From assembly GCA_016929135.1 (NCBI GenBank), contig JAFGJK010000065.1:1-64000 (forward strand): 64,000 nt of DNA. Reading direction: 5' to 3'. The position numbers and the translations under genes are program-made. Each line of letters begins with the position of its first letter. The first letter of the stretch is position 1. This document shows positions 1-8,635 of the stretch, in pieces. This stretch comes from Spirochaetota bacterium (GTDB lineage: Bacteria; Spirochaetota; UBA4802; UBA5550). The notes beneath the pieces are model-generated. The model saw only the letters and a list, made by a program, of their open reading frames with translations. It did no database searches and was not told the DNA's origin.

Positions 1-449
1 AATCCCCAGCGCATGATCTCCGTCTGCACGATGGAGAGGCCCAGGCCGATCTTGATCTCCGTCATCCCCAGCGTGATCTTGGGGTGGTTCTTGGCGATGC
101 GGTAGTCGCAGGCCATGGCGGTGATGAGCCCGCCGGCCACCGCGGCACCGTTGATGGCCGCCACCACCGGTTTCCTGCACATGAAAAGGTCTATGTAGAT
201 CTGCTCCACCTCTTCGAAGAATGCCACCACCTCCTTCAGGTCCTTGAAGCCAAGGAACATGGGGAGGTCGAAACCGGCTGAAAAGGTCTTCCCCGCTCCG
301 GTGAATACGATCCCCTTGACCGAGTCATCGGTATTGGCCCTGTCGATGATGCGCTTCAGATCCTTCACGGTATCCCTGGTGATGGTGTTCATCGGGGCGT
401 TGGCGAAGGTGGCGATGATGATGCCGTCCTCGATGCGATCCTGTATCAT
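1..449 (-). CDS. enoyl-CoA hydratase/isomerase family protein (3' end truncated by window edge)
   Basis: Minus-strand translation MIQDRIEDGIIIATFANAPMNTITRDTVKDLKRII...GIVFTGAGKTFSAGFDLPMF...KPVVAAINGAAVAGGLITAMACDYRIA is typical crotonase fold. SD AAAGGAG precedes the ATG. No stop in window, so absent from ORF track. Confidence 0.88.
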   Translation of the reverse strand, partial: MIQDRIEDGIIIATFANAPMNTITRDTVKDLKRIIDRANTDDSVKGIVFTGAGKTFSAGFDLPMFLGFKDLKEVVAFFEEVEQIYIDLFMCRKPVVAAINGAAVAGGLITAMACDYRIAKNHPKITLGMTEIKIGLGLSIVQTEIMRWG

Positions 450-571
450 ATGAATTCTCCTTTAAATCGGTATTGATGCCCTGCCCATGGACGTCATAGT
501 GGGTGCCATTTCCTTATTACGCAAGTGTAATTTTCCGCCAAAGAGCAAAAGGGCATGAGTGTGAACTCTTC

Positions 572-600
572 TTGACAGGCGGCGGGAACGGCGGTATGGT
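572..600 (+). promoter_or_regulatory. sigma70-like promoter TTGACA-N17-TATGGT
   Basis: TTGACA 572-577 and TATGGT 595-600, upstream of the acetate kinase-PduL ORF. Confidence 0.5.
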
Positions 601-742
601 ATGATGCGGCAGTCGGGAGATCAAAAGAATCCTGAAGGATGCGCCGCATCAGGTGGCTACGTCGGATCCATCCGGGCCGGTTTCGCCGGGCATGTGGCAT
701 CGTTGTATGCACTGTCTCATCTCAATCACGCGAGGTGCAACC

Positions 743-2569
743 ATGAACGTACTGGTGATCAACTGTGGCAGCTCATCCCTCAAGTACCAGGTCATCGACC
801 TCGACTCCGAGAGGACCCTGCTGGCAGGGAACGTGTCGCGCATCGGCATGGAGGGTGCCGAACACGCCTACAATCGCTCCGGGGAAAAGAAGAGGGAGGG
901 GGTGAAGGCCCCCGACCATTGTGCCGCGATACACCTGGTGCTCATTGAGATTGTTGAGGACGAGAGGGTGCCGGTGAAGAGCATCTCCGAGCTCGCGGCG
1001 GTGGCGCACCGTGTGGGTCACGGGGGGGAAAAATACCGGGGGCCGGCAATAATCGACAGCGAGGTAAAGGACGAGGTCAGGCGCCTCATCCCCCTGATGC
1101 CGCTCCATCATCCGGCCATGCTGGCGGGGATCGAGGCCTGCCAGGAGGCCCTGCCCGACGTTCCCCACGTGGCGGTCTTCGACACGGCCTTCCATGGCAC
1201 CATACCCGAGGAGGCGGCGGTGTACGGCCTCCCCTACGAGTTCTTACAAAAGGGAATACGCAAGTACGGCTTCCACGGCAACTCCCACGAGTACGTGGCG
1301 GCCAAGGCGGCCGAGTTCCTGGAGACGCCGCTGAGGCGTCTGAACATCATCACCTGCCACCTGGGGAACGGCTGCAGCGTCTGCGCCGTTGAGCGCGGCC
1401 GCTCTATCGAAACCAGCATGGGTTTCGGGCCTCTGCCGGGGCTCCTCATGGGGACCCGCGTGGGGGACCTGGATCCCGGAATCATCGGTTATCTCATGGA
1501 GAGCGAGGGATATACCATCGGGCAGATCGACGAGCTCATGCACAGGAAGAGCGGGCTCCTGGGCCTATCGGGGAAGAGCTCCGATATGCGCGAGGTGCTC
1601 GACGCTGCCGGGGCGGGGGACCACCGTGCCCTCCTGGCGATCAAGGTCTTCTGCTACCGATTGAAGTTCTACGTGGGCGCCTACCTGGCCGCCATGGGAG
1701 GTGCCCACGCAATCGTCTTCACCGGGGGGATCGGCGAGCACAGCCGGGGGATCAGGGCGCGGTCGCTGCAGGGGCTGGAGCGCCTGGGGATCGCCGTGGA
1801 CCCGGTGAAGAACGACCGGTGTGAGGTGGATGCCGTAAACCCGGTCTTCGACATCAGCGCCCCGTATTCGCGCGTGGCCGTGCTGGCCGTTGCCACGAAC
1901 GAGGAGCTCATGATCGCGAGGCAGTGCGCCAGGGCAATCGATTACAGAAAAAGGGTTCAGTGCGCGGTTCTTGGCACCGACCGCAGGCCCATCCGAATAT
2001 CGGTGTCCGTCCGTCATGCGCACCTTTGCCGCCGGGACGTGGAGGCGCTCTTCGGGAAGGGGCATGTACTCACCGAGAAGAACAGGCTCTTCATCGACAG
2101 CGAGTTCGCCAGCCAGGAGACAGTGAACCTCATCGGCAAGCGGGGCAGGGTGGACGGGGTCAGGATCATCGGTCCGGAGAGGTCCAGGACCCAGGTGGAG
2201 ATCTCGCGCACCGAGGAGTTCATCCTGGGCATCGACGCCCCCATCAGGCAGTCCGGCGACCTGGAGGGGAGCCCCGGGATTATCCTGGAGGGACCGGCGG
2301 GGCGGGTGGATCTCCCCGAGGGGGTCATCTGCGCCATGCGGCACATCCACATGGCCCCGGAAGACGCCGCAGAGTTCGGCGTGAGGGACGGTGACGTGGT
2401 GATGGTGCGCATCGAGGGGGATCGGGAGCTGATCTTCGGGAACGTGATGGTACGGGTGAAGGAGGGATACAGGCTGGAGATGCACATCGACACAGACGAG
2501 GCCAACGCCGCGGAGCTCCCCCCGGTGACGGAGGGGTACCTGGTGCGGATCGAGTCCTGCCAGGGATGA
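743..2569 (+). CDS. acetate kinase fused to C-terminal PduL-type phosphate acyltransferase
   Basis: N-terminal NCGSSSLKYQVID, CHLGNGCSV, ETSMGFGPLPGLLMGTRVGDLDPG (acetokinase); C-terminal RHAHL, TQVEISRTEEF, SGDLEGSPGI, MRHIHMAPEDA, MHIDTDEANAAEL (PduL). ATG at 743 is preferred over the track start at 653. Confidence 0.93.
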   Translation: MNVLVINCGSSSLKYQVIDLDSERTLLAGNVSRIGMEGAEHAYNRSGEKKREGVKAPDHCAAIHLVLIEIVEDERVPVKSISELAAVAHRVGHGGEKYRGPAIIDSEVKDEVRRLIPLMPLHHPAMLAGIEACQEALPDVPHVAVFDTAFHGTIPEEAAVYGLPYEFLQKGIRKYGFHGNSHEYVAAKAAEFLETPLRRLNIITCHLGNGCSVCAVERGRSIETSMGFGPLPGLLMGTRVGDLDPGIIGYLMESEGYTIGQIDELMHRKSGLLGLSGKSSDMREVLDAAGAGDHRALLAIKVFCYRLKFYVGAYLAAMGGAHAIVFTGGIGEHSRGIRARSLQGLERLGIAVDPVKNDRCEVDAVNPVFDISAPYSRVAVLAVATNEELMIARQCARAIDYRKRVQCAVLGTDRRPIRISVSVRHAHLCRRDVEALFGKGHVLTEKNRLFIDSEFASQETVNLIGKRGRVDGVRIIGPERSRTQVEISRTEEFILGIDAPIRQSGDLEGSPGIILEGPAGRVDLPEGVICAMRHIHMAPEDAAEFGVRDGDVVMVRIEGDRELIFGNVMVRVKEGYRLEMHIDTDEANAAELPPVTEGYLVRIESCQG

Positions 2570-2693
2570 GGCCGGGGGGGATAGGGCGGCCTGAAAGCAG
2601 CCAACTGACCTGCAGCGGAGCGGAACTGGAGAAAGTGAGAAAAAAATCTTGACAATATTTGGCACCGGCGAATCATAGCAATGCTTTATGCAT

Positions 2694-2767
2694 GGGCGGT
2701 TAGCTCAGCTGGTTAGAGCGCCTGCTCGACACGCAGGAGGTCGTTGGTTCGATTCCAATATCGCCCA
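2694..2767 (+). tRNA. tRNA-Val(GAC), no encoded CCA
   Basis: Cloverleaf GGGCGGU..GCUC/GAGC..CCUGC-UCGACAC-GCAGG..GUUGG-UUCGAUU-CCAAU..AUCGCCC-A; anticodon GAC; loop position 33 is C. Confidence 0.92.
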
Positions 2768-2787
2768 CAGGAGCCCCCCGATCCATT

Positions 2788-2842
2788 GAGGGAGTACCCT
2801 CTTTAAAGAGGGAACGGCCCTCGGTGAGGGCATTGTGCCCTC
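2788..2842 (+). promoter_or_regulatory. structured thrS leader with alternating GAGGG/CCCTC segments
   Basis: GAGGG 2788, CCCTC 2797, GAGGG 2808, CCCTC 2818, GAGGG 2826, CCCTC 2838; includes perfect hairpin CCCTCTTTAAAGAGGG 2797-2812. Confidence 0.5.
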
Positions 2843-2957
2843 TCTTCGACTGCGTACCGCGGATACTTTCTCAGACCAGACACCGGATTTACGCATGCGA
2901 CGCGGTCGGTGACACCGGACGCGGGGCCCGGTAACCTTTTCCCCATGGAGAATTCTC

Positions 2958-4880
2958 GTGAGCAATGAAATCATTCTGACCCTTCCCGACCAGTCACGTA
3001 TCAGCGCGAAGAGCGGTGATACCGTGTATACGGTCATCGGCACCATCGGGAAGGGCCTCCAGAAGTCGGCGCTGGCGGCACTGGTGGATGACCGGGCCGT
3101 GGACCTCTCCATGTCGCTCACCGAGAGCGCTCCGCTGAAGGTGATCACCTTCGATTCCCAGACCGGGAAGGACGTCTTCTGGCATTCCGCCTCGCACCTG
3201 ATGGCCCAGGCGGTGAAGCGCCTCCATCCCGGGGCGAAGCTCACCATCGGGCCGGCAATCGAGAACGGATTCTACTACGATTTCGACATGGACAGGGCCC
3301 TCACGCCGGAGGACCTGGAAGCCATCGAGGGGGAAATGAAGAAGATCGTCGAGGAGGCGCTGGAGGTTACCCGCCAGGACCTTTCGAAGGAGGAGGCGAA
3401 AAAACTCTTCTCCTCCATCGGCGAGAGCTACAAGGTGGAGATGCTGGGGGAGATGAAGGACGATACGGTCTCCGTCTACCGTCAGGGGGACTTCGTGGAC
3501 CTGTGCCGCGGGCCCCACGTCCCGAACACCTCGTACCTGAAGGCCTTCAAGCTCCTCTCCATCGCCGGCGCCTACTGGCGCGGCGACGAGCGGAACAGGA
3601 TGCTGCAGCGGATCTACGGGATCGCCTTCCCCGAGGCGAAGCAGCTCAAGGCGCACCTGGACTTCCTGGAGGAGGCGAAGAAGCGGGATCACCGCAGGCT
3701 CGGCAGGGAGCTGGACCTCTTCTCGGTACACGACGAGACCGGCGCTGGCCTCATCCTCTGGCACCCCAAGGGGGCGCGCCTGCGCAACATCATCGAGGAC
3801 TTCTGGCGCGCCGAGCATTATCGCAACGGCTACGAGCTGGTCACCACGCCCCACATCGGCAAGTCCCAGCTCTGGGAGATCAGCGGCCACCTGGATTTCT
3901 ACAACGAGAACATGTACTCCCCCATGGACATCGAGGGGCAGGACTATTATACCAAGCCGATGAACTGCCCCTTCCACATAATGATGTATAAGAACAGGGG
4001 GTGGTCCTACCGGGAGCTGCCGCTCCGGTGGGCCGAGCTGGGGACCGTATACCGCTACGAACGCAGCGGCGTGCTCCACGGGCTCCTCAGGGTCCGCGGC
4101 TTCACCCAGGACGACGCCCACCTCTTCTGCAGACCGGACCAGATGCCGGAGGAGATCGACCGGGTGCTGGCCTTCAGCCTCTATATGCTCCGGGCCTTCG
4201 GGTTCCAGGACTTCAACGTGTATCTGGCCACGAAGCCGAAGGAGGGGGCGGTGGGCGACGACGCGATGTGGGAGTCCGCCAGCAGGGCCCTGGGCGAGTC
4301 GCTCGACAGGGCGGGGATCGCCTACGAGGTCGACGAGGGGGGCGGCGCCTTCTACGGACCCAAGATCGACATCAAGATAAAGGACGTGCTGGCCAGGGAG
4401 TGGCAGTGCTCCACCATCCAGTTCGATTTCAACCTGCCGGAGCGGTTCGACATGACCTATGTCGACTCCGACAGCAAGAAACACCGCCCCTACATGATCC
4501 ACCGGGCCCTGCTGGGGTCGCTGGAGCGCTTCATCGGGATACTCATCGAGCACTACGGCGGCAGGTTCCCGGTCTGGCTCTCGCCGGTACAGGCGACGGT
4601 GCTGAGCGTCTCTGACGATGAGGCGGGATACGTGGAGAGGCTCTGCGGGGAGCTGAATGCGCAGGGATTCCGGGTGGAGCCGGACCTCCGCAACGAGTCG
4701 ATCGGCTACAAGGTCCGCGACGCCATTGGAAAGAAGGTCCCCTTCATCTGCGTGGCGGGTAAAAAGGAGGCCCAGGAGGGGGCGATCTCGGTGAGAAAGC
4801 GGGGGGAAAAGGATTCCTCGGCGATGAGGCTGGAGGATTTCGTTGCATTGATGAAAACCGAGGTGGATGCACGCCGTTGA
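2958..4880 (+). CDS. thrS: threonyl-tRNA synthetase (GTG start)
   Basis: TGS domain, ASHLMAQAVKRLHPGAKLTIGPAIENGFYYDFD, MNCPFHIMMYKN, anticodon-binding domain; 640 aa. Confidence 0.97.
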   Translation: MSNEIILTLPDQSRISAKSGDTVYTVIGTIGKGLQKSALAALVDDRAVDLSMSLTESAPLKVITFDSQTGKDVFWHSASHLMAQAVKRLHPGAKLTIGPAIENGFYYDFDMDRALTPEDLEAIEGEMKKIVEEALEVTRQDLSKEEAKKLFSSIGESYKVEMLGEMKDDTVSVYRQGDFVDLCRGPHVPNTSYLKAFKLLSIAGAYWRGDERNRMLQRIYGIAFPEAKQLKAHLDFLEEAKKRDHRRLGRELDLFSVHDETGAGLILWHPKGARLRNIIEDFWRAEHYRNGYELVTTPHIGKSQLWEISGHLDFYNENMYSPMDIEGQDYYTKPMNCPFHIMMYKNRGWSYRELPLRWAELGTVYRYERSGVLHGLLRVRGFTQDDAHLFCRPDQMPEEIDRVLAFSLYMLRAFGFQDFNVYLATKPKEGAVGDDAMWESASRALGESLDRAGIAYEVDEGGGAFYGPKIDIKIKDVLAREWQCSTIQFDFNLPERFDMTYVDSDSKKHRPYMIHRALLGSLERFIGILIEHYGGRFPVWLSPVQATVLSVSDDEAGYVERLCGELNAQGFRVEPDLRNESIGYKVRDAIGKKVPFICVAGKKEAQEGAISVRKRGEKDSSAMRLEDFVALMKTEVDARR

Positions 4881-5000
4881 TATTTTGTGTCGCCTTTCCT
4901 CAAAATTTTTGTTGATTTTATAGCGGCTGGTAGTGCATCCTGTCACGAATTGTATATCATGAATATAACTGTCATTTTTCAACTGGTCAGGAGGTAGGTT

Positions 5001-5528
5001 ATTACTGAGCGATTTGACAAATTCCGGGTAAATGAGGAAATCAGGGCCAAACAGGTACGCCTGGTGGGCGAGGGCACGGAGCCGGTGATCATCGCCACCA
5101 TGACGGCCCTTGAAATGGCCAGAGAAAAATCGATGGACCTGGTGGAGATCTCTCCGAACCAGGATCCCCCCGTGGCCAAAATCATAGATTTTAGTAAATT
5201 TAAGTTTGAGATGGTAAAGAAGGCCAGGGAGGCCAAGAAGAAGCAGAAGGTCATTCACATAAAGGAAATAAAGATGCGGCCCAACATCGACTCGCATGAC
5301 TTTGAGCACAAGGTCAAGCATGCGGTGGAGTTTCTCGAAAAGGGTGACAAGGTCAAATTCACGCTGATGTTCCGGGGACGCGAGATGGTCCATCCCGAGC
5401 TGGGATTCGAGGTAATGAACAAGATAAAGGAGAAGCTGGTGGACCTGGCGCAGGTGGAGCGGGAACCCCAGCAGGAGGGGAGGAACATCACCATGTTCGT
5501 GTCGCTAAAAGCGGTTATAAAGAAATAA
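5001..5528 (+). CDS. infC: translation initiation factor IF-3, predicted AUU start codon
   Basis: ITERFDKFRVNEEIRAKQVRLVGEG...MDLVEISPNQDPPVAKIIDFSKFKFE. In-frame TAG at 4995; AGGAGGT SD before ATT 5001; no ATG/GTG/TTG until 5064, which is inside the conserved domain. Confidence 0.93.
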   Translation: MTERFDKFRVNEEIRAKQVRLVGEGTEPVIIATMTALEMAREKSMDLVEISPNQDPPVAKIIDFSKFKFEMVKKAREAKKKQKVIHIKEIKMRPNIDSHDFEHKVKHAVEFLEKGDKVKFTLMFRGREMVHPELGFEVMNKIKEKLVDLAQVEREPQQEGRNITMFVSLKAVIKK

Positions 5529-5555
5529 CGTACTATTATTATTAAGGAACGGACA

Positions 5556-5753
5556 ATGCCTAAGATCAAATCGAACAGCGGTGCGAAGAAGAGGTTTTCG
5601 CTGACCGGCAAGGGGAAGGTGAAGCGGGCGAACAGCTTCAAGCAGCACATACTGGAAAAGAAATCATCGAAGCGGAAAAGAACGCTCCGCGGAACGACCA
5701 TATGTAGCAGCATGGATGAGCGGCGAGTGAAGCGGATGCTTCCCTACATATGA
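5556..5753 (+). CDS. rpmI: 50S ribosomal protein L35
   Basis: MPKIKSNSGAKKRFSLTGKGKVKRANSFKQHILEKKSSKRKR; context infC-rpmI-rplT. Confidence 0.96.
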   Translation: MPKIKSNSGAKKRFSLTGKGKVKRANSFKQHILEKKSSKRKRTLRGTTICSSMDERRVKRMLPYI

Positions 5754-5754
5754 C

Positions 5755-5777
5755 GGTATGGCGTATATCGCCATGCC
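5755..5777 (+). promoter_or_regulatory. intergenic rpmI-rplT stem-loop
   Basis: GGTATGGCG-TATAT-CGCCATGCC (9-bp stem with one G.U). Confidence 0.5.
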
Positions 5778-5802
5778 AGTATCATTAGACGAGGAATAGG
5801 AA

Positions 5803-6159
5803 ATGGCACGAGCAACAAACGGAAAACAGCACCATAAAAAGAAGGCGAAGATACTCAAGGATGCCAAGGGCTATATCGGCGCCAGGAGCAAGCTCTACCG
5901 CACCGCCAAGGACGCCAGGAGAAGGGCCCTGCAGAACGAGTACAAGGACCGGCGGCGCCGGAAACGGGACATGCGGCAGCTCTGGATTGTGAGGATCGGC
6001 GCGGCGGCGCGCCTCTGCGGCATATCATACAGCAAACTCATGTCGGGCCTGCACGAGGCGAAGTCGGAGATCAACAGGAAGATGCTCGCCGACCTGGCCG
6101 TGAGGGATTTCGACTCCTTCAAGAAAATCGTGGAGACGATAAAGGGGACGGCCGCCTGA
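5803..6159 (+). CDS. rplT: 50S ribosomal protein L20
   Basis: MARATNGKQHHKKKAKILKDAKGYIGARSKLYRTAKDARRRALQNEYKDRRRRKRDMRQLWI. Confidence 0.97.
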   Translation: MARATNGKQHHKKKAKILKDAKGYIGARSKLYRTAKDARRRALQNEYKDRRRRKRDMRQLWIVRIGAAARLCGISYSKLMSGLHEAKSEINRKMLADLAVRDFDSFKKIVETIKGTAA

Positions 6160-6172
6160 CCTCAGATTCACT

Positions 6173-7093
6173 ATGAAGATGGGCGGGTCAACAGCGATAA
6201 GCGCCATGGCAATGGCGCTTTTTTTGTCCCTCCCGTCAGGGATTGCCCTGGCTTCGATGCCCCTCACGGAAACGATCCACATGATCCCTGAGAACGAGGT
6301 GGAGCTGAATCTGCAGGAGCAGTTCATCCAGCTCGACGACTACTACCGGCGGGATCGCCTCGCCGCGGGCATTGGCGTGCTCCCCTCAATCTCCCTCTGG
6401 TTCGAGTTCAACCTGCTTACCAGCGGCATCGTCCCGCCCGGGGGCAGCGAGGTGGGCGATCTCTTCGTCAAGCTGAAGTTCTTCATCGGCGACTATCTCG
6501 CGAGCCGTCTCCATGCGGCCTTCTTGGCCAGATTCAGGATCCCCACCGGCAGAAATGCCTATGCCTCCGGCAGCTGGCGGAACCTGGCCCTGGGGAAAAA
6601 CGAGCTTTCCCTGGGGGGCTGTTTCAGGCTCGATTTTCTCGATCCTCTCTATGTCCACCTCAATACGCTCTACACCTTCCGCGAGGGTGATGCCGAGGAT
6701 TTTTATGGCGGGTTCTATCTGAACATTTTTGAAAAAGAGACCTGGAGCAAGGTCTTCGGTCTGAACTGGACGCAGGACGGCACCTTTCTGCAGTCGAAGA
6801 GGCTCCTGAACGACTATCTGAGCTTCTCACTGGCAATCAACAGCGACGGTCTCTACCCGGTAATCCCCTTTATCGAGTGCTATACCTCCATCAGGCTCTC
6901 CCGGTCCTCCGGTAGTCTGGACAGCATCTCCATCGAGGCGCTGGGCATCAATCCGACGCTGCTCCTCTCGGCGGGCGCCCGCTACTTTTTTACTGAAGGC
7001 ATCTATGCCGGGCTCTACGTCGTGGTCAACCCGCTGTGGCAGAAGGGTTTTATACGGATGATATACGGGATAGAATTGAGCTTTCAGTTCTAG
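6173..7093 (+). CDS. predicted outer-membrane beta-barrel protein
   Basis: Signal peptide MKMGGSTAISAMAMALFLSLPSGIALA; alternating amphipathic strands; C-terminal aromatic (SFQF). Confidence 0.65.
   Translation: MKMGGSTAISAMAMALFLSLPSGIALASMPLTETIHMIPENEVELNLQEQFIQLDDYYRRDRLAAGIGVLPSISLWFEFNLLTSGIVPPGGSEVGDLFVKLKFFIGDYLASRLHAAFLARFRIPTGRNAYASGSWRNLALGKNELSLGGCFRLDFLDPLYVHLNTLYTFREGDAEDFYGGFYLNIFEKETWSKVFGLNWTQDGTFLQSKRLLNDYLSFSLAINSDGLYPVIPFIECYTSIRLSRSSGSLDSISIEALGINPTLLLSAGARYFFTEGIYAGLYVVVNPLWQKGFIRMIYGIELSFQF
6200..6225 (+). terminator. intrinsic terminator, internal to the signal-peptide codons of the 6173 ORF
   Basis: AGCGCCAT-GGCA-ATGGCGCT followed by TTTTTT. Confidence 0.8.
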
Positions 7094-7148
7094 GCGTCGC
7101 CACATCCCTTTTTTCACCGCCGCTGCCGGCAATTACGAATAAATTCAC

Positions 7149-7177
7149 TTGACTTTTCCCCCCGATGTGTCTATAGA
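7149..7177 (+). promoter_or_regulatory. sigma70-like promoter TTGACT-N17-TATAGA
   Basis: TTGACT 7149-7154, TATAGA 7172-7177, upstream of coiled-coil/zapA genes. Confidence 0.5.
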
Positions 7178-7367
7178 TGAGGGAGGGATTCCCTTTCACG
7201 GCCGCCGGAGCAGGACCGTAAAAGAGCGGGCCGATCGACTGCCCCATCGCTAACCCCGGGGAATAATGTAATGCCCGCGATTGAATTTACCGATAATGTA
7301 ACAGTAGATTCAACGGCGACGCCGAAAAAGGACCGCTACATCCGACTGAACTAGGGAGGTAGGATTC

Positions 7368-8147
7368 ATGATCTCAATGCAGCAACTGGAAGAGCTCGAA
7401 AGCAGGGTAGTCAAGGCGTTGCAGCTTCTCAGCGATCTCCGGGCGGAAAACGCGAAACTGGAGAGCGATAATGAATCATTGCGAAGCGAGGCCGAAGAGG
7501 CCAAACTGAGCCTCGAGGAGAAGGAGCAGGAGATCGAGCGGATCCGCAGGGAGCTCGATGATTCCAGCAGGGAGCTGCAGGAGCTCAGGGAGAAGGAAGA
7601 GGTCCTGGAGAAAAAGGTGATCAGCCTCCTGGGGAAACTGGACGTGCTCTCCTCGGGCATATCGCCGGCGCCTGCGGGCGATGCGGCCCCACGGCCCAAG
7701 GCCGCACCGGCGGCCAGGAAGGCGGAAAGGACCGAACCGGAGGAGGAATCAATCACCGTCATCGAGGACATGCCCCATGAAGAGCCGCAGATCGATGACG
7801 TAACCATAGAGACGGTCGAGGAGCCGGCGGCCACCGAGCGGACGGCCGAGGCGGATGACGATATCATAATCATCGACGACGAGGGTGACATGGGCGGCGA
7901 TGTGGCGGTCGAGAGGGCCCCGAGAGAGGGGGGAGCATCCGACGAGGACGAGATAATCCTTCTCGACGAGGACGAGGATGAGATCGTGATCGACGAGGTG
8001 GGCGACGATTCCATCATCGTCGACGATTCGGAGCAGGCGCCTCCGAGATCCGGCCGCTCCTCCAGGGGCGGCGGCAGGCAGAGCGCGCCGAAGGCACAGG
8101 ACGAGGACGACGAGTTCCTCATAATCGAAGAGGATGACGGCAAATAG
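7368..8147 (+). CDS. coiled-coil protein with long acidic Asp/Glu/Ile tail, adjacent to zapA (ZapB-like N-terminus)
   Basis: N-terminal heptad coiled coil ~95 aa, then acidic repeats (DDDIIIIDDEGD, EIILLDEDEDEIVIDE, EDDEFLIIEEDDGK). Confidence 0.6.
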   Translation: MISMQQLEELESRVVKALQLLSDLRAENAKLESDNESLRSEAEEAKLSLEEKEQEIERIRRELDDSSRELQELREKEEVLEKKVISLLGKLDVLSSGISPAPAGDAAPRPKAAPAARKAERTEPEEESITVIEDMPHEEPQIDDVTIETVEEPAATERTAEADDDIIIIDDEGDMGGDVAVERAPREGGASDEDEIILLDEDEDEIVIDEVGDDSIIVDDSEQAPPRSGRSSRGGGRQSAPKAQDEDDEFLIIEEDDGK

Positions 8148-8150
8148 ACC

Positions 8151-8483
8151 ATGGCATCACAAGAGGGAATGGCGCAGCAGAACAGGGTGAAGGTGGAGAT
8201 ACTGAACCAGGTGTACACCATCAACGGCGATGCCTCGCCAGAGTACATCCTGCAGCTCGCCGATTACATCAACACCAAGATTAGGGAGCTGAACATGAGC
8301 AGCGCCAGCAGCTCCCCCATGCAGGCGGCGATACTGGCGGCGCTGAACATCGCCGACGAGTATTTCCAGCTGAAGAAGATCCAGAACAGCTACGAAGGAG
8401 TTCTGGAGAAGAAGACATCGGCGATAATATCGATGCTTGACGACGGGCTGATCGGCGATACCTTTTCCCGAATCAACGCCTGA
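8151..8483 (+). CDS. zapA: cell division protein ZapA-like
   Basis: NRVKVEILNQVYTINGDASPEYILQLADYINTKIRELNMSS...AILAALNIADEYFQLK; begins 3 nt after upstream stop. Confidence 0.85.
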   Translation: MASQEGMAQQNRVKVEILNQVYTINGDASPEYILQLADYINTKIRELNMSSASSSPMQAAILAALNIADEYFQLKKIQNSYEGVLEKKTSAIISMLDDGLIGDTFSRINA

Positions 8484-8635
8484 CCGGGGCCGGGACTGTC
8501 CGGCCGATGAAGGTGCAGGGGAGAGCAGAGACGCGGTGGGACCTGAGGTTTCATCGCGTTTTTATATGGGGCGCCTGAAAAAATTCGACTTGCCGTTGCA
8601 CTTTTAATCAATTCGCGGGGTACACTGGTAGAGTA

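Noticed and set aside
2768-2957. Possible T-box riboswitch upstream of thrS (GCGTACCGCGG at ~2868)
   Set aside because: Only ACCGCG matches; the AGGGUGGNACCGCG consensus, terminator and specifier loop are not evident.
2994-5393. 799-aa minus-strand ORF
   Set aside because: Antisense to thrS/infC, caused by high GC; no recognisable domain while the plus strand encodes clear thrS and infC.
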